A stretch of DNA of 64,000 bases from an uncultured Rhizobium sp. (GCA_945952415.1 CAMFIF010000008.1:62001-126000), one strand, 5' to 3'; counted from the stretch's first letter, positions 20,681-28,934 are shown. Notes: generated by a model from the sequence alone, not told the origin. Program-made: numbers and translations.

Positions 20681-21100
20681 TCATTCGTCCCGGTATACTT
20701 TTTCGCGGCGTTCGTGGCGTTCCTGAGCCTCGATGGACAGCGTGGCGATCGGTCGGGCATCCAGGCGTTTGATGCCGATCGGCTCGCCCGTCTCCTCGCA
20801 ATAGCCATAGGTGCCGTCTTCGATACGCTGCAGCGCGGCATCGATCTTGGAGATCAACTTGCGCTGGCGGTCACGGGCCCGAAGCTCGATGGCGCGGTCC
20901 GTTTCCGAGGATGCCCGGTCTGCGAGATCCGGGTGGTTGGCGCTTTCCTCGGCGAGATGGTCGAGCGTTTCGCGCGCCTCCCGGAGGATATCGTTTTTCC
21001 AGGCCAGAAGTTTCGCCTTGAAATAAGCCCGCTGGGACGGGTTCATAAACTCATCGGATTCCGAGAGTACATAGGTACTAAGATCGATCTTCTCACTCAA
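20681..21100 (-). CDS. dksA: DksA-type RNA polymerase-binding regulator
   Basis: 139 aa. DksA enters the secondary channel of RNA polymerase and, with ppGpp, retunes promoters in starvation. The coiled-coil arm (SETDRAIELRARDRQRKLISKIDAAL) and the tip/zinc region (GTYGYCEETGEPIGIKRLDARP) are plain. Only one of the four zinc-finger cysteines is present: the others are replaced (YCEET and LSIEA), as in zinc-independent DksA forms. I chose a TTG start at 21100, because AGGAG lies seven bases before it; the ATG seven codons upstream has no suitable ribosome site and lies ahead of that AGGAG. Confidence 0.93.
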   Translation of the reverse strand: MSEKIDLSTYVLSESDEFMNPSQRAYFKAKLLAWKNDILREARETLDHLAEESANHPDLADRASSETDRAIELRARDRQRKLISKIDAALQRIEDGTYGYCEETGEPIGIKRLDARPIATLSIEAQERHERREKVYRDE

Positions 21101-21393
21101 CGCGATTCTCCTGAAGAACATCTCTTGTGCGCGGTGTATATCGCAACAAAGCCTTAACGTTCAAGCCTTCGTCACGTTCTCCACCTGTCGTGGTGCAAGG
21201 GGCGTGCCACGGGCGGGAAATGCCCCATGCCACGATAGTTTGAAGGCCATTTTTCCGTTTCATTTCAAAAATATGTCAGCTTCGATCCTTGCGCGGGCCT
21301 GATGCGGGCTGGCCCCATCCACGGTTTCGGTTGACGAGACGGGCTGAAGCCCGCTAGGTCATCGGTCGTGCTGAAACCCACGGGACCTGCCGG

Positions 21394-21897
21394 ATGCCCT
21401 TTCTTCCGCCTCCGCCTTCGCGCCTCTTTCTGATGCGCCATGCCCAAGCCGGTTGGGCCAAACCCGGGCAGACCGATTTCGACCGGACGCTGGATCAGGT
21501 GGGCCGGGAGGAAGCGGCTGCCGTTTCCCGGCTGGCCGCCGATTCCGGCTTTCGCCCGGACCTGATCCTCTGCTCCACCGCCGCCCGCTGCCGGGAAACC
21601 GCCGATGCCTTTCTCGCGGCCTTTGCCGCGCCGCCCGAAATTCTCTTCTGCGGCGAACTCTATAATGCCCCGCCCGCGGCCTATTTCGAGCAGGTCTCGC
21701 GCCATTCCGGCTGCGAAAGCCTCCTCCTCATCGGCCATAATCCGGCCATGGAAGAGATCCTGGAAACGCTGAGCGGGATGCGGGCAACCGCCGACGTGGT
21801 GCCGGACGGCTATCCGACGGCGGGCTTTGCCGTGCTCACCCATGTGGGCGAGATTGCGGACGAGGCCTGGGCGCTGACGGCCTTCCTTCGCCGTTAG
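21394..21897 (+). CDS. SixA-type histidine phosphatase
   Basis: 167 aa, the length of the short SixA-like branch of the histidine phosphatase (phosphoglycerate mutase) superfamily. The catalytic RH is in LFLMRHAQAGW, the second arginine in CSTAARCRETADAF, and the second histidine in LLIGHNPAME. SixA of E. coli dephosphorylates histidine in phosphotransfer proteins; here the target is unknown. It opens a run of four same-strand genes (VOC, YcjX-like, YcjF-like), with a gap of 78 bases to the next. Confidence 0.9.
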   Translation: MPFLPPPPSRLFLMRHAQAGWAKPGQTDFDRTLDQVGREEAAAVSRLAADSGFRPDLILCSTAARCRETADAFLAAFAAPPEILFCGELYNAPPAAYFEQVSRHSGCESLLLIGHNPAMEEILETLSGMRATADVVPDGYPTAGFAVLTHVGEIADEAWALTAFLRR

Positions 21898-21975
21898 GAA
21901 CGGTCTTCCGCTCGTCGGATGGACAACCTATATGAGGTAAAACCAACCCGATCCGAGAGGACGAGCAGGGACAGC

Positions 21976-22386
21976 ATGGCGGTTACCGGCCTCAATCACA
22001 TCAACATCCGGGCGGAGCAGCCGCTTCTCGAAAGCTTGCGGCACTTTTACCGTAACGTGATCGGCCTGACGGAAGGCTATCGGCCCCCTTTCGCAGCGGA
22101 TGGCCACTGGCTCTATGCTGGCGGCTTGCCCATCCTGCATCTTTATGAGGCAGCGCCCGGACAGAACCGTCCCGAAACGGCACGGGGCCCGATCGATCAT
22201 TTTGCCTTCGACGGAACGGATTTTTCGAAGACCGTTGCGGACCTCCGCGAAAAGGGCGTGGCCTTCACGATCAAGGCTCTGCCGGCAACGGGCAACCCCC
22301 AGATCTTCCTCTTCGATCCGGCGGGCAACCGCGTGGAACTGCAATTTCCGTCCCCGGCCGCCGATGGCCTCAATGACGGCGCCTGA
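21976..22386 (+). CDS. VOC-family (glyoxalase/dioxygenase fold) protein
   Basis: 136 aa vicinal oxygen chelate protein with two beta-alpha-beta-beta-beta modules: LNHINIRAEQPLLESLRHFYRNVIGL at the start, GPIDHFAFDG in the middle with a likely metal histidine, and IFLFDPAGNRVELQF at the end with the usual Glu. Reaction unknown; the family includes glyoxalases, fosfomycin-resistance enzymes and dioxygenases. The start at ATG 21976 follows AGGGAC; the frame extends 19 codons upstream with a charged, unlikely N terminus. The stop is three bases before the next start. Confidence 0.87.
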   Translation: MAVTGLNHINIRAEQPLLESLRHFYRNVIGLTEGYRPPFAADGHWLYAGGLPILHLYEAAPGQNRPETARGPIDHFAFDGTDFSKTVADLREKGVAFTIKALPATGNPQIFLFDPAGNRVELQFPSPAADGLNDGA

Positions 22387-22389
22387 TCC

Positions 22390-23862
22390 ATGACCTCCCC
22401 CATCACCTCCTTTTCCGACGAGGCGCTGATCGCCTTCGATCACCTCACCGCCCGGGCCGGCAACCTCTTCAACCCTACGGTGCGGCTCGGCGTCACCGGC
22501 CTGTCGCGGGCGGGCAAGACCGTCTTCATCACTTCGCTGGTGCACAATCTCCTGCATGGCGGGCGGCTGCCGCTGTTCGAGCCGATGCGCAGCGGCCGCA
22601 TATCCTCCGTTCGTCTCGATGCGCAGCCGGACGATGCGGTGCCCCGCTTCCAGTATGAGGATCATATCCGCGATCTGCTGCAGGAGCGGATCTGGCCGGA
22701 AAGCACCCGCCAGATCGCGGAACTGCGGCTGACCGTGAAGTTCCAGAGCGCCAGCGGCTGGAACCGGCTGTTCCATCCCGGCCAGCTGTCCATCGATATT
22801 GTCGACTATCCCGGCGAATGGCTTCTGGACCTGCCGCTGCTGGGGCAGGATTATCGCACCTTCAGCCGCAACACCGTGGAGCTGGCGCGAAGCGGCACCC
22901 GCGCAGCCCTTGCCGGGGAATGGCTGGCGCTCGCCTCTTCCATGGAAAAGCATTCGCCTGCCGGCGAGCCGGAAATCCGCCGGCTCAGCGATGCCTTCGC
23001 GCGCTATCTCCGGGCCTGCCGCGATGACGAACGCTCGCTGTCCACCCTGCCGCCCGGCCGTTTTCTGATGCCCGGCGATCTCGAGGGCTCGCCTGCCCTC
23101 ACCTTCGCGCCGCTTCCGGATCTGGCCGAAGGGCAGGCGCCGCGCGACAGCCTGCAGGCGACGATGGAGCGGCGCTTCGAGGCCTACAAGGCCAATGTGG
23201 TGAAACCCTTCTTCCGCGAGCATTTTGCCCGGCTCGACCGCCAGGTCGTGCTGGTGGATGCGCTGCAGGCCGTCAATCGCGGAGCAGAGGCGGTGGAAGA
23301 CCTGGAACGCGCCCTTTCCGATGTGCTTGCCTGCTTCCGCCTGGGGCGCAGCGGGCTGCTATCGGCGCTGACCGGCAGCCGTATCGACCGGGTGCTGGTC
23401 GCCGCCACCAAGGCGGACCATCTGCATCACGAGGGCCATGAGCGGCTGGAGGCGATTGCCCGCCGGATCACCGAGCGGGCGCTGAAAACCATCGGCCTCA
23501 GCGGCGCCGGTTTCGATGTGATGGCGCTCGCCTCCGTCCGGGCAACCCGGGAAGCCTATGTGGAACGCCACGGCGAGCGCCTGCCCGTCATATCGGGCAC
23601 GCCCATCGCCGGCGAACGCATCGGCGGGGAAATCTTCGACGGCGAACGGCAGACGGCGATCTTTCCGGGTGACCTTCCCGAAAACCCCGACGCCGTCTTC
23701 GACTCAAGGGCCGAAGCACGGCACGCGCCCTCCCATGCGGTGGAAGTGGTGCGCTTCCGCCCGCCGGCGCTCGATGTCACCGCCGGGGGACTGAAGCTTT
23801 CCGTGCCCCATATCCGGCTCGATCGTGCCCTCCAATATCTGTTCGGAGATTATCTCGCATGA
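22390..23862 (+). CDS. YcjX-family P-loop protein
   Basis: 490 aa GTPase-like protein of the YcjX/DUF463 family. Walker A is GLSRAGKT (Gly37 to Thr44), Walker B is in SIDIVDYPGEW, and a base-recognition element is ATKADHL. No membrane segments. Family members are stress-linked (E. coli ycjX is in the phage-shock region) and usually pair with a YcjF-type membrane protein, exactly as here: the next gene overlaps by four bases (ATGA). The molecular role is not established. Confidence 0.93.
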   Translation: MTSPITSFSDEALIAFDHLTARAGNLFNPTVRLGVTGLSRAGKTVFITSLVHNLLHGGRLPLFEPMRSGRISSVRLDAQPDDAVPRFQYEDHIRDLLQERIWPESTRQIAELRLTVKFQSASGWNRLFHPGQLSIDIVDYPGEWLLDLPLLGQDYRTFSRNTVELARSGTRAALAGEWLALASSMEKHSPAGEPEIRRLSDAFARYLRACRDDERSLSTLPPGRFLMPGDLEGSPALTFAPLPDLAEGQAPRDSLQATMERRFEAYKANVVKPFFREHFARLDRQVVLVDALQAVNRGAEAVEDLERALSDVLACFRLGRSGLLSALTGSRIDRVLVAATKADHLHHEGHERLEAIARRITERALKTIGLSGAGFDVMALASVRATREAYVERHGERLPVISGTPIAGERIGGEIFDGERQTAIFPGDLPENPDAVFDSRAEARHAPSHAVEVVRFRPPALDVTAGGLKLSVPHIRLDRALQYLFGDYLA

Positions 23863-24944
23863 GTTCCGATACGAATGGCCGGGCCGATCCGGCGCGACGC
23901 CTGCCCGGCGCCTTCACCGTCGAGCACCAATCTGCCCCCTCCCGCGGCGAGGCGGAAGATCCCGCCCGCGCCCCCCGCAAGCCCCAGAGCTTTTCCGGCC
24001 CCATCGAGCTGACGCCGGAGGAGGAGGACCCCTTTCTCGGTGCGGCCCCGGCGCCGGTCACCATCAGGCCGGCGGGATGGCGACTGTCGCTCGGCGGCCT
24101 TGCGGCCAGTGCCTTGGGCATTCTCATATCGCTGGCGCTCGGTCTCTGGATCGACGATCTCGTCCGCGCCCTCTTCGACCGCTCCACATGGCTCGGCTAT
24201 GTGTCGCTCGGCGTGGTGGCCGTGCTGGCGCTGGCGCTCGCCGCCATCGTCGGGCGCGAAATTGCCGGTCTCTACCGGCTGCAATCCGTGTTGTCGCTGA
24301 AAGCCGATGGCGAGGCCGCGGCGCGCGAACGGCGACCGGATGCGGCCCGTGCCGTCATCGACCGCCTGGACAGCCTCTTTTCCAGCCGCTCGGAAACCGC
24401 GAGAGGCCGCGCGCTTCTGAAAGCCACGCGGGACGACGTGATAGACGGTCCGCATCTGATCGCGCTTGCTGAAGTGGAACTTCTCGGCCCCCTCGACAAT
24501 GAGGCCCGGCGCATCGTTCTCGATTCGGCCAAGCGCGTCTCGATCGTCACCGCCGTCAGCCCCCGTGCTGTGGTGGATCTGGCCTATGTGATCTACGAGG
24601 CCTTCCGGCTCATCCGCCGCATCGCTGCGCTCTACGGTTGCCGTCCGGGCAGCTTCGGGCTGTTGCGGCTGGTGCGCGATGTGGTGGCCCATCTCGCCGT
24701 CACCGGCACGATTGCGGTGGGTGACAGCCTCGTGCAGCAGGTACTGGGCCACGGGGTCGCCTCCCGGCTTTCGGCGCGCTTCGGCGAGGGCGTAATCAAC
24801 GGCCTCATGACCGCTCGTATCGGCATTGCCGCCATGGATTACTGCCGGCCCCTTCCCTTCAAGGCCCGCAAGCGGCCCGGGATCGGCGATTTCATCAGCG
24901 ATCTCAACCCCGCGACCATGGGCGCAGACGGCCAGAAGGCCTGA
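23859..24944 (+). CDS. YcjF/TIGR01620-family membrane protein
   Basis: 361 aa. The first 65 residues are polar, with EELTPEEEDPF-like acidic content, followed by two membrane helices (about residues 72-98 and 108-130) and a C-terminal soluble domain with further weak hydrophobic stretches (residues about 260-330, VVAHLAVTGTIAVGDSLVQQVLGHG). This is the DUF697/TIGR01620 partner of YcjX proteins. Start codon overlaps the ycjX-like stop as ATGA, so the two are coupled. No envelope-stress regulators were seen beside them. Confidence 0.9.
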   Translation: MSSDTNGRADPARRLPGAFTVEHQSAPSRGEAEDPARAPRKPQSFSGPIELTPEEEDPFLGAAPAPVTIRPAGWRLSLGGLAASALGILISLALGLWIDDLVRALFDRSTWLGYVSLGVVAVLALALAAIVGREIAGLYRLQSVLSLKADGEAAARERRPDAARAVIDRLDSLFSSRSETARGRALLKATRDDVIDGPHLIALAEVELLGPLDNEARRIVLDSAKRVSIVTAVSPRAVVDLAYVIYEAFRLIRRIAALYGCRPGSFGLLRLVRDVVAHLAVTGTIAVGDSLVQQVLGHGVASRLSARFGEGVINGLMTARIGIAAMDYCRPLPFKARKRPGIGDFISDLNPATMGADGQKA

Positions 24945-25064
24945 AGGCAGAGGCCCACAAAAACCCGCAAAGCCTAGGTTTTCGGCCTCGGGTCAACCAA
25001 GCATTAACCAATCTCCCGCATAAATCGACGCACGTCTTGCCTGTAGCTCGTCCAAGGAATGCCC

Positions 25065-25616
25065 ATGCACACGCGTCCTTTTTTCCTCTTCGCCGGCCTT
25101 GCGGCCGCCCTCACCGGCATAGCCGCCATCTCCGTACCGGCTGCGGAAGCCGCACCGCGTGATCGTGCCTTTTTCGAACAGGTGGCCGGTTCCTGGACAG
25201 GGCCGGGCGAAATCGTTGCCGGCAAGTACAAGGGCACGAAGTTTTCCTGCAGCCTCTCCGGCGAAGCAACCGTGGATGGCAAGACCGGCCTGAAGCTTGA
25301 TGGCTCCTGCCGTGTCGGCCTCTTCAGTCAGCCGATGAGCGCCGTGCTGGCCGAATCCGGTTCGAGCTACAAGGGCCAGTTCCTCGACGGCGCGTCCGGC
25401 AAGGGTCTCGACATCATTTCCGGCCGGGTCAACAAGGACAACGTCGTTCTGGGCATCAACCGCTCCAAGCTGAACGGCGCGATGATCGCCCGGCTCGAAG
25501 GCGACAATGCCATGAACGTGACGATCTCGGTGAAGGTCGAGGACAAGATGGTCCCCGTGATTGGCATGAAGCTCGCCCGCAATGTGGATGACATCAAGGT
25601 CGGCGCCATCAAGTAG
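25065..25616 (+). CDS. Secreted hypothetical protein
   Basis: 183 aa with a signal peptide (MHTRPFFLFAGLAAALTGIAAISVPAAEA). The mature part begins APRDRAFFEQVAGSWTGPGEIVAGKYKGTKFSC, resembling a small lipocalin-like or beta-barrel fold (GSWTGPG near the N terminus, repeated beta-type segments). It has two cysteines (FSCSLSG and GSCRVG) that could pair. The ATG at 25065 is chosen over the one at 25059, because AAGGA abuts the latter. Function unknown. It is the last gene before a terminator and converges with folK. Confidence 0.87.
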   Translation: MHTRPFFLFAGLAAALTGIAAISVPAAEAAPRDRAFFEQVAGSWTGPGEIVAGKYKGTKFSCSLSGEATVDGKTGLKLDGSCRVGLFSQPMSAVLAESGSSYKGQFLDGASGKGLDIISGRVNKDNVVLGINRSKLNGAMIARLEGDNAMNVTISVKVEDKMVPVIGMKLARNVDDIKVGAIK

Positions 25617-25643
25617 GGCGCTTGAACCGAAGGACGGGAACCC

Positions 25644-25672
25644 AAAGGCGGCTGAAGAGCCGCCTTTCTGCT
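25644..25672. terminator. Terminator between the secreted protein gene and folK
   Basis: AAAGGCGGCT and AGCCGCCTTT pair around GAAG, followed by CTGCTCTCT; A-rich on the other side, so it may work in both directions. Confidence 0.7.
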
Positions 25673-25684
25673 CTCTCCAGACGG

Positions 25685-26206
25685 CTATTTCTCACGCCAC
25701 CAGCCGGGCGCTTGGCCGGCATTCTCGATGCCCGTGACATCCGCGCCGCGAAGCCATTCGGCGATGCTCTTTCCGCGGATCACGAGGTCCGGCGCGAAAT
25801 CTGCGAGCGGTTTCAGCACGAAGCCCCGGTCCGTCATGCGGGGATGGGGCAGTTCCAGCCGCTCATCGGTCATCGAGAGGTCTCCATAGGCGAGAACGTC
25901 GATATCGATGGTGCGCGGACCCCAGCGCTCCACCCGCACCCGCTTCATGTCCTTTTCGATAGCCAGGCAGGCATCGAGAAGCTCGACGGGCGGAAGAATC
26001 GTTTCCACCGAGGCGCAGGCGTTGAAGAAATCCGCCTGGTCGGTCTTGCCCCACGGCGGCGTCCGGTAGACTGACGAGACGGAAAGCACCCGGCAGTCTG
26101 GCCTGCGGTCGAGAAGCCGCAGTGCCTCGGCCATGGCATGGACGGGATCGCCCACATTGCCGCCGAGCCCCAGCATGGCGACGAAGGTGACGGGGTCAGG
26201 CTTCAT
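25685..26206 (-). CDS. folK: 6-hydroxymethyl-7,8-dihydropterin pyrophosphokinase
   Basis: 173 aa HPPK. It transfers pyrophosphate from ATP to hydroxymethyldihydropterin for folate synthesis. The family signatures are LGLGGNVGDP at the N terminus, SSVYRTPPWG, WGPRTIDIDVLAY with the two metal-binding aspartates, and LPHPRMTDRGFVLKPL. It overlaps the end of folB by 11 bases and is the last gene of the folP-folB-folK unit. Confidence 0.96.
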   Translation of the reverse strand: MKPDPVTFVAMLGLGGNVGDPVHAMAEALRLLDRRPDCRVLSVSSVYRTPPWGKTDQADFFNACASVETILPPVELLDACLAIEKDMKRVRVERWGPRTIDIDVLAYGDLSMTDERLELPHPRMTDRGFVLKPLADFAPDLVIRGKSIAEWLRGADVTGIENAGQAPGWWREK

Positions 26207-26564
26207 GAATCACCGTCACCTGCACGTGGTCGAGGAGCCCGGGTATAGGGGCGGAGGGCTTCCGCACCGTGATGGCGGCGCGGCGGATCTGCGGGAACCG
26301 GGCGGTCAGCTCCTTGCCGATATCGAGCGCCAGCGCCTCGATCAGCTGTCTGCGCGTGCCGGTCACGATGGACTCGATGAGCTGGAACGCCTCGCCATAA
26401 TGCACCGTATCGGCAATGCTGTCTGTTTCGAGCGCCGTCCCCCTGACAACATCGAGCGCGGCGTCGACGAAGAAGCGCTGACCCAGCACCTCCTCTTCGC
26501 GCAGCACCCCGTGCCGGGCGAAAAAGGCGCAGTTCTTCATTTCGATGCGGTAGGTGTCACTCAT
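26196..26564 (-). CDS. folB: Dihydroneopterin aldolase
   Basis: 122 aa. It converts dihydroneopterin to 6-hydroxymethyldihydropterin and glycolaldehyde. The FolB motifs are FFARHGVLREEEVLGQRFFVD (with the conserved Gly-Val and the Glu), DTVHYGEAFQLIE, and AAITVRKPSAPIPG with the catalytic lysine. It overlaps the end of folP by four bases and the start of folK by 11, so the three are translationally coupled. Confidence 0.95.
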   Translation of the reverse strand: MSDTYRIEMKNCAFFARHGVLREEEVLGQRFFVDAALDVVRGTALETDSIADTVHYGEAFQLIESIVTGTRRQLIEALALDIGKELTARFPQIRRAAITVRKPSAPIPGLLDHVQVTVIHEA

Positions 26565-27433
26565 TGGTCCGTCTCCGGTTGGAGGGTCAGGCGCCGCTCG
26601 GCAGCAAGCACCGCATTGGCAACGGAAAGCGCGTCACGATTGGGATCGACGCCATGCACGCGGAAAATCGCAGCCCCCTTCTGCCGGAGGTAAAAGGTGG
26701 TGGCAGCCGTTGCCATGTCCCGCTCGCCGGCAATGGCCCGGCCGGACATCGCTCCGATGAATCGCTTGCGCGACGTGCCGGCAAGCAGCGGAAAACCAAG
26801 GGAGTGGAGTTCGGCAAAACGCGTCATCAGCTCCAGATCCTCCTCGGCATTCTTGGCAAAGCCGAAGCCCGGATCGAGCACGATGCGCTGAGGCTCGACG
26901 CCCGCTCCTGCGGCAATGTCGAGCGACCGGGCGAGGAAAAACCGCTGGTCCTCGATGAGATCCGGCAGCTTCTCGCGGCCCCGGCCGGTGTGCATGAGGC
27001 AGAGGCCGGAGCGGCTTTCGGCCGCCACGCGGGCAATCTCCGGCTCCCGCTGCGCGCCATGAACGTCGTTGATGATGTGGGCCCCGGCCGCAACGGCAAG
27101 CCGCGCGGTCTCTGCGCGGTAGGTATCGATGGAAATCAGCGCATCCGTGCGGGCAGAAAGCGCCTCGATGACGGGCAGAACCCTGTCCTGCTCTTCGATA
27201 GCGGTCACTTCAGTGGCGCCCGGCCGGGTCGATTCCCCGCCGATGTCGAGAATGGCAGCCCCCGCCTCCGCCGCGGCCAGCGCATGGGCAACAGCCGCAT
27301 CCGTGCCGCCATGCAGCCCGCCATCGGAAAAGGAATCGGGCGTGACATTGACGATGGCCATCAGCACGCCGGGCGTTAGATCGATGGAGCGGCCATGGCC
27401 GACCTCCCAGATCCGGTTTGCCTCAGAATTCAC
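26561..27433 (-). CDS. folP: Dihydropteroate synthase
   Basis: 290 aa TIM barrel that joins p-aminobenzoate to hydroxymethyldihydropterin diphosphate; it is the sulfonamide target. Signatures: MAIVNVTPDSFSDGG (residues about 24-38) and ILDIGGESTRPGA, then ISIDTYRAE, INDVHG, LDPGFGFAKN and LLAGTSRKRFIG. I chose a GTG start at 27433, about nine bases after AAGGAAGG; the frame continues to an ATG at 27544, but the extra 37 residues are strongly basic and unlike the family. It is the first gene of the folate unit and is divergent from the DUF922 gene. Confidence 0.94.
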   Translation of the reverse strand: MNSEANRIWEVGHGRSIDLTPGVLMAIVNVTPDSFSDGGLHGGTDAAVAHALAAAEAGAAILDIGGESTRPGATEVTAIEEQDRVLPVIEALSARTDALISIDTYRAETARLAVAAGAHIINDVHGAQREPEIARVAAESRSGLCLMHTGRGREKLPDLIEDQRFFLARSLDIAAGAGVEPQRIVLDPGFGFAKNAEEDLELMTRFAELHSLGFPLLAGTSRKRFIGAMSGRAIAGERDMATAATTFYLRQKGAAIFRVHGVDPNRDALSVANAVLAAERRLTLQPETDQ

Positions 27434-27537
27434 GGTTGGGCCTTCCTTCCGCTTCCAGTTTCGGCGATGATCCGCCTTGCGCTTCCCGAGCCTATGCAGC
27501 AAGGTTCGCCGGAGTTCAACCTCATGGATTTCCAAGA

Positions 27538-28164
27538 ATGCCATTTGCCAGCGGGCGTCACCGCCTTTTCATTGCATGCGGATTGATTTTCCTTGGGTCT
27601 TCCGGCGGTTTCGCCCGGGCTGAAACCATCGTTCACAAAACCATTTCCTACTTTTCCATTGGCGGCAAAACCGCGAGCGATCTCGACCGGGAACTGCAAA
27701 GACGCGGCCCGCTGCTGTCCTCCACCGGCGCCCGCCACCCGGGCGCAACCCGCATCCGCTTCGGCGGCGACGTCACCTATGTGCAGAGCGGCGGACGCTG
27801 CAAGGTGGGCAATGCCCGGGTAACGGTCACGACGAAGATCTTCCTGCCGAAGTGGAAGAACCGCCCCCATGCCTCGAAGAACCTCGCGCTTCTCTGGGAT
27901 ACGCTGGCCGCCGATATTCGACGGCACGAGGAGCGCCACGCGGAAATCGCCCGCACCCATGCCCGGGAGATGGAACGGGCGCTCCTGGCGCTGCCGCCTG
28001 ACCGCACCTGCGCCGCGCTTCAGGAGAAGGTGAGCCGCATTTCCACCGAGAAGGTCGAATCACATGATCGCGACCAGGCGCGATTCGACCGGATCGAGGC
28101 GGCCAATTTCGAGAATCGGATGATTCGCCTGCTGAAAGCCCGCATGGCGGCACAAGCGCAATAA
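27538..28164 (+). CDS. DUF922-type predicted secreted metalloprotease
   Basis: 208 aa. The start at ATG 27538 gives a signal peptide (RLFIACGLIFLGSSGGFARAE). The mature part resembles DUF922 proteins: KTISYFSIGGKTASDLDRELQRRGP near the N terminus and, near residue 140, DIRRHEERHAEIARTHARE, which contains HEERH, an HExxH zinc motif, followed by a further His. The family is predicted, but to my knowledge not proved, to be zinc proteases in the periplasm. It is separated from folP by about 100 bases that must hold both promoters. Confidence 0.85.
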   Translation: MPFASGRHRLFIACGLIFLGSSGGFARAETIVHKTISYFSIGGKTASDLDRELQRRGPLLSSTGARHPGATRIRFGGDVTYVQSGGRCKVGNARVTVTTKIFLPKWKNRPHASKNLALLWDTLAADIRRHEERHAEIARTHAREMERALLALPPDRTCAALQEKVSRISTEKVESHDRDQARFDRIEAANFENRMIRLLKARMAAQAQ

Positions 28165-28260
28165 AAAACATCCGGTTAGTGGCGACGAACGCTTGATCCG
28201 CAGGCCATCGAAGCTTGCGCGAGGCTGGATGCAATTCCCTCGAATGACGGATAATTTCTA

Positions 28261-28300
28261 ATTATTTAAAATACGCTCATGATGAGGTATAAATAATCTC
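28261..28300 (+). promoter_or_regulatory. Candidate sRNA promoter with spaced direct repeats
   Basis: TATAAAT at 28288-28294 fits a -10 box and TTTAAA at 28265-28270 a weak -35. CTCATGA occurs at 28276 and again at 28298, 22 bases apart (two helical turns), the first within the perfect inverted repeat CTCATGATGAG, which may bind a regulator. Confidence 0.4.
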
Positions 28301-28432
28301 ATGAGTTGCAGTCTTCGGTTGGTTTCCCTGTTCTCCTGGTGCGTCTCGAAGCCGCAGGCGTTCTCCTCCCTCGCCCTGCCGGTGATGCACCCATCTCGCC
28401 TCGCTGGCTTTTGACCTGCGAGGCTTTTTTTT
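28300..28432 (+). ncRNA. Probable trans-acting sRNA with anti-Shine-Dalgarno loop
   Basis: No gene is on this strand here, yet there is a promoter-like -10 box at 28288 and a very strong intrinsic terminator at 28398-28432. Inside, GCAGGCG (28354-28360) pairs with CGCCCTGC (28372-28379, one bulge) and leaves an all-pyrimidine loop TTCTCCTCCCT that is complementary to ribosome binding sites. TTCTCCT also occurs 30 bases earlier, at 28331. The exposed CTCCTCCC motif is the hallmark of rhizobial alpha-r14-type (NfeR1-like) and similar sRNAs; I infer membership and cannot confirm it. Length about 130 nt. Confidence 0.6.
28398..28432 (+). terminator. Intrinsic terminator of the sRNA
   Basis: GCCTCGC (28398-28404) pairs with GCGAGGC (28418-28424) across a 13-base loop and is followed by eight T. 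Confidence 0.85.
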
Positions 28433-28440
28433 GGCCACCT

Positions 28441-28761
28441 TCAGCCCTGACGCTCCGGAACATGCACGACGAGGCCATCGAGCGCGTCGGTCATCTTGAT
28501 CTGGCAGGAAAGGCGGGAGGTCGGGCGGACGTCGAAGGCGAAGTCCAGCATGTCCTCTTCCATGGTCGCCGGCGGGCCGACGCGCTCCGACCAGGCATCG
28601 TCCACATAGACATGACAGGTGGCACAGGCGCAGGCGCCGCCGCATTCGGCCTCGATGCCGGGCACGGAATTGCGCACGGCATTTTCCATCACCGTGGAGC
28701 CATTGGCCGCGTCGAGATCGTGGCGCGTGCCGTCGAAGGCGACGATGGTCAGTTTCGTCAT
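28441..28761 (-). CDS. Adrenodoxin-type 2Fe-2S ferredoxin
   Basis: 106 aa electron carrier. The cluster ligands are Cys40, Cys46 and Cys49 ([12 protein letters not shown], spacing C-x5-C-x2-C) and Cys86 (SRLSCQI), the pattern of vertebrate-type/ISC ferredoxins. The family also shows [11 protein letters not shown] and [17 protein letters not shown]. No isc or suf genes are nearby, so the partner is unknown; P450s and Fe-S assembly are the usual clients. ATG 28761 gives the standard start ([11 protein letters not shown]); an upstream in-frame start exists but the extension is atypical. It converges with the sRNA. Confidence 0.93.
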   Translation of the reverse strand: MTKLTIVAFDGTRHDLDAANGSTVMENAVRNSVPGIEAECGGACACATCHVYVDDAWSERVGPPATMEEDMLDFAFDVRPTSRLSCQIKMTDALDGLVVHVPERQG

Positions 28762-28934
28762 GATGCTTATCCGGTCGTGAAGGTCGAGAAGGAGGCGGCT
28801 GTCTTCGCCCAAAATGGCGGATCAGTCAACACAGGCCAGCGCCACGCATCGTCGCATCCGGCACCCCGCCACGTGCGGCGGGGCATTCATCGTGCTGTGC
28901 CAGGTTCGGACAGGCAGACCTTGCCGCCTGTGCC

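Noticed and set aside
21200-21240. Repeated TGCCACG motifs upstream of dksA
   Set aside because: Short and GC-rich; two direct and one inverted copy can occur by chance in this composition.
28252-28272. A/T-rich TTTCTAATTATTTAAAA considered as an iron control element (ICE/Irr box)
   Set aside because: It lacks the inverted TTTAGAA/TTCTAAA symmetry and more likely belongs to the sRNA promoter.
28861-28885. GC-rich stem (CCCCGCC...GGCGGGG) between the ferredoxin and hpt genes
   Set aside because: A good hairpin, but no T-run follows on either strand, so I do not call it a terminator.
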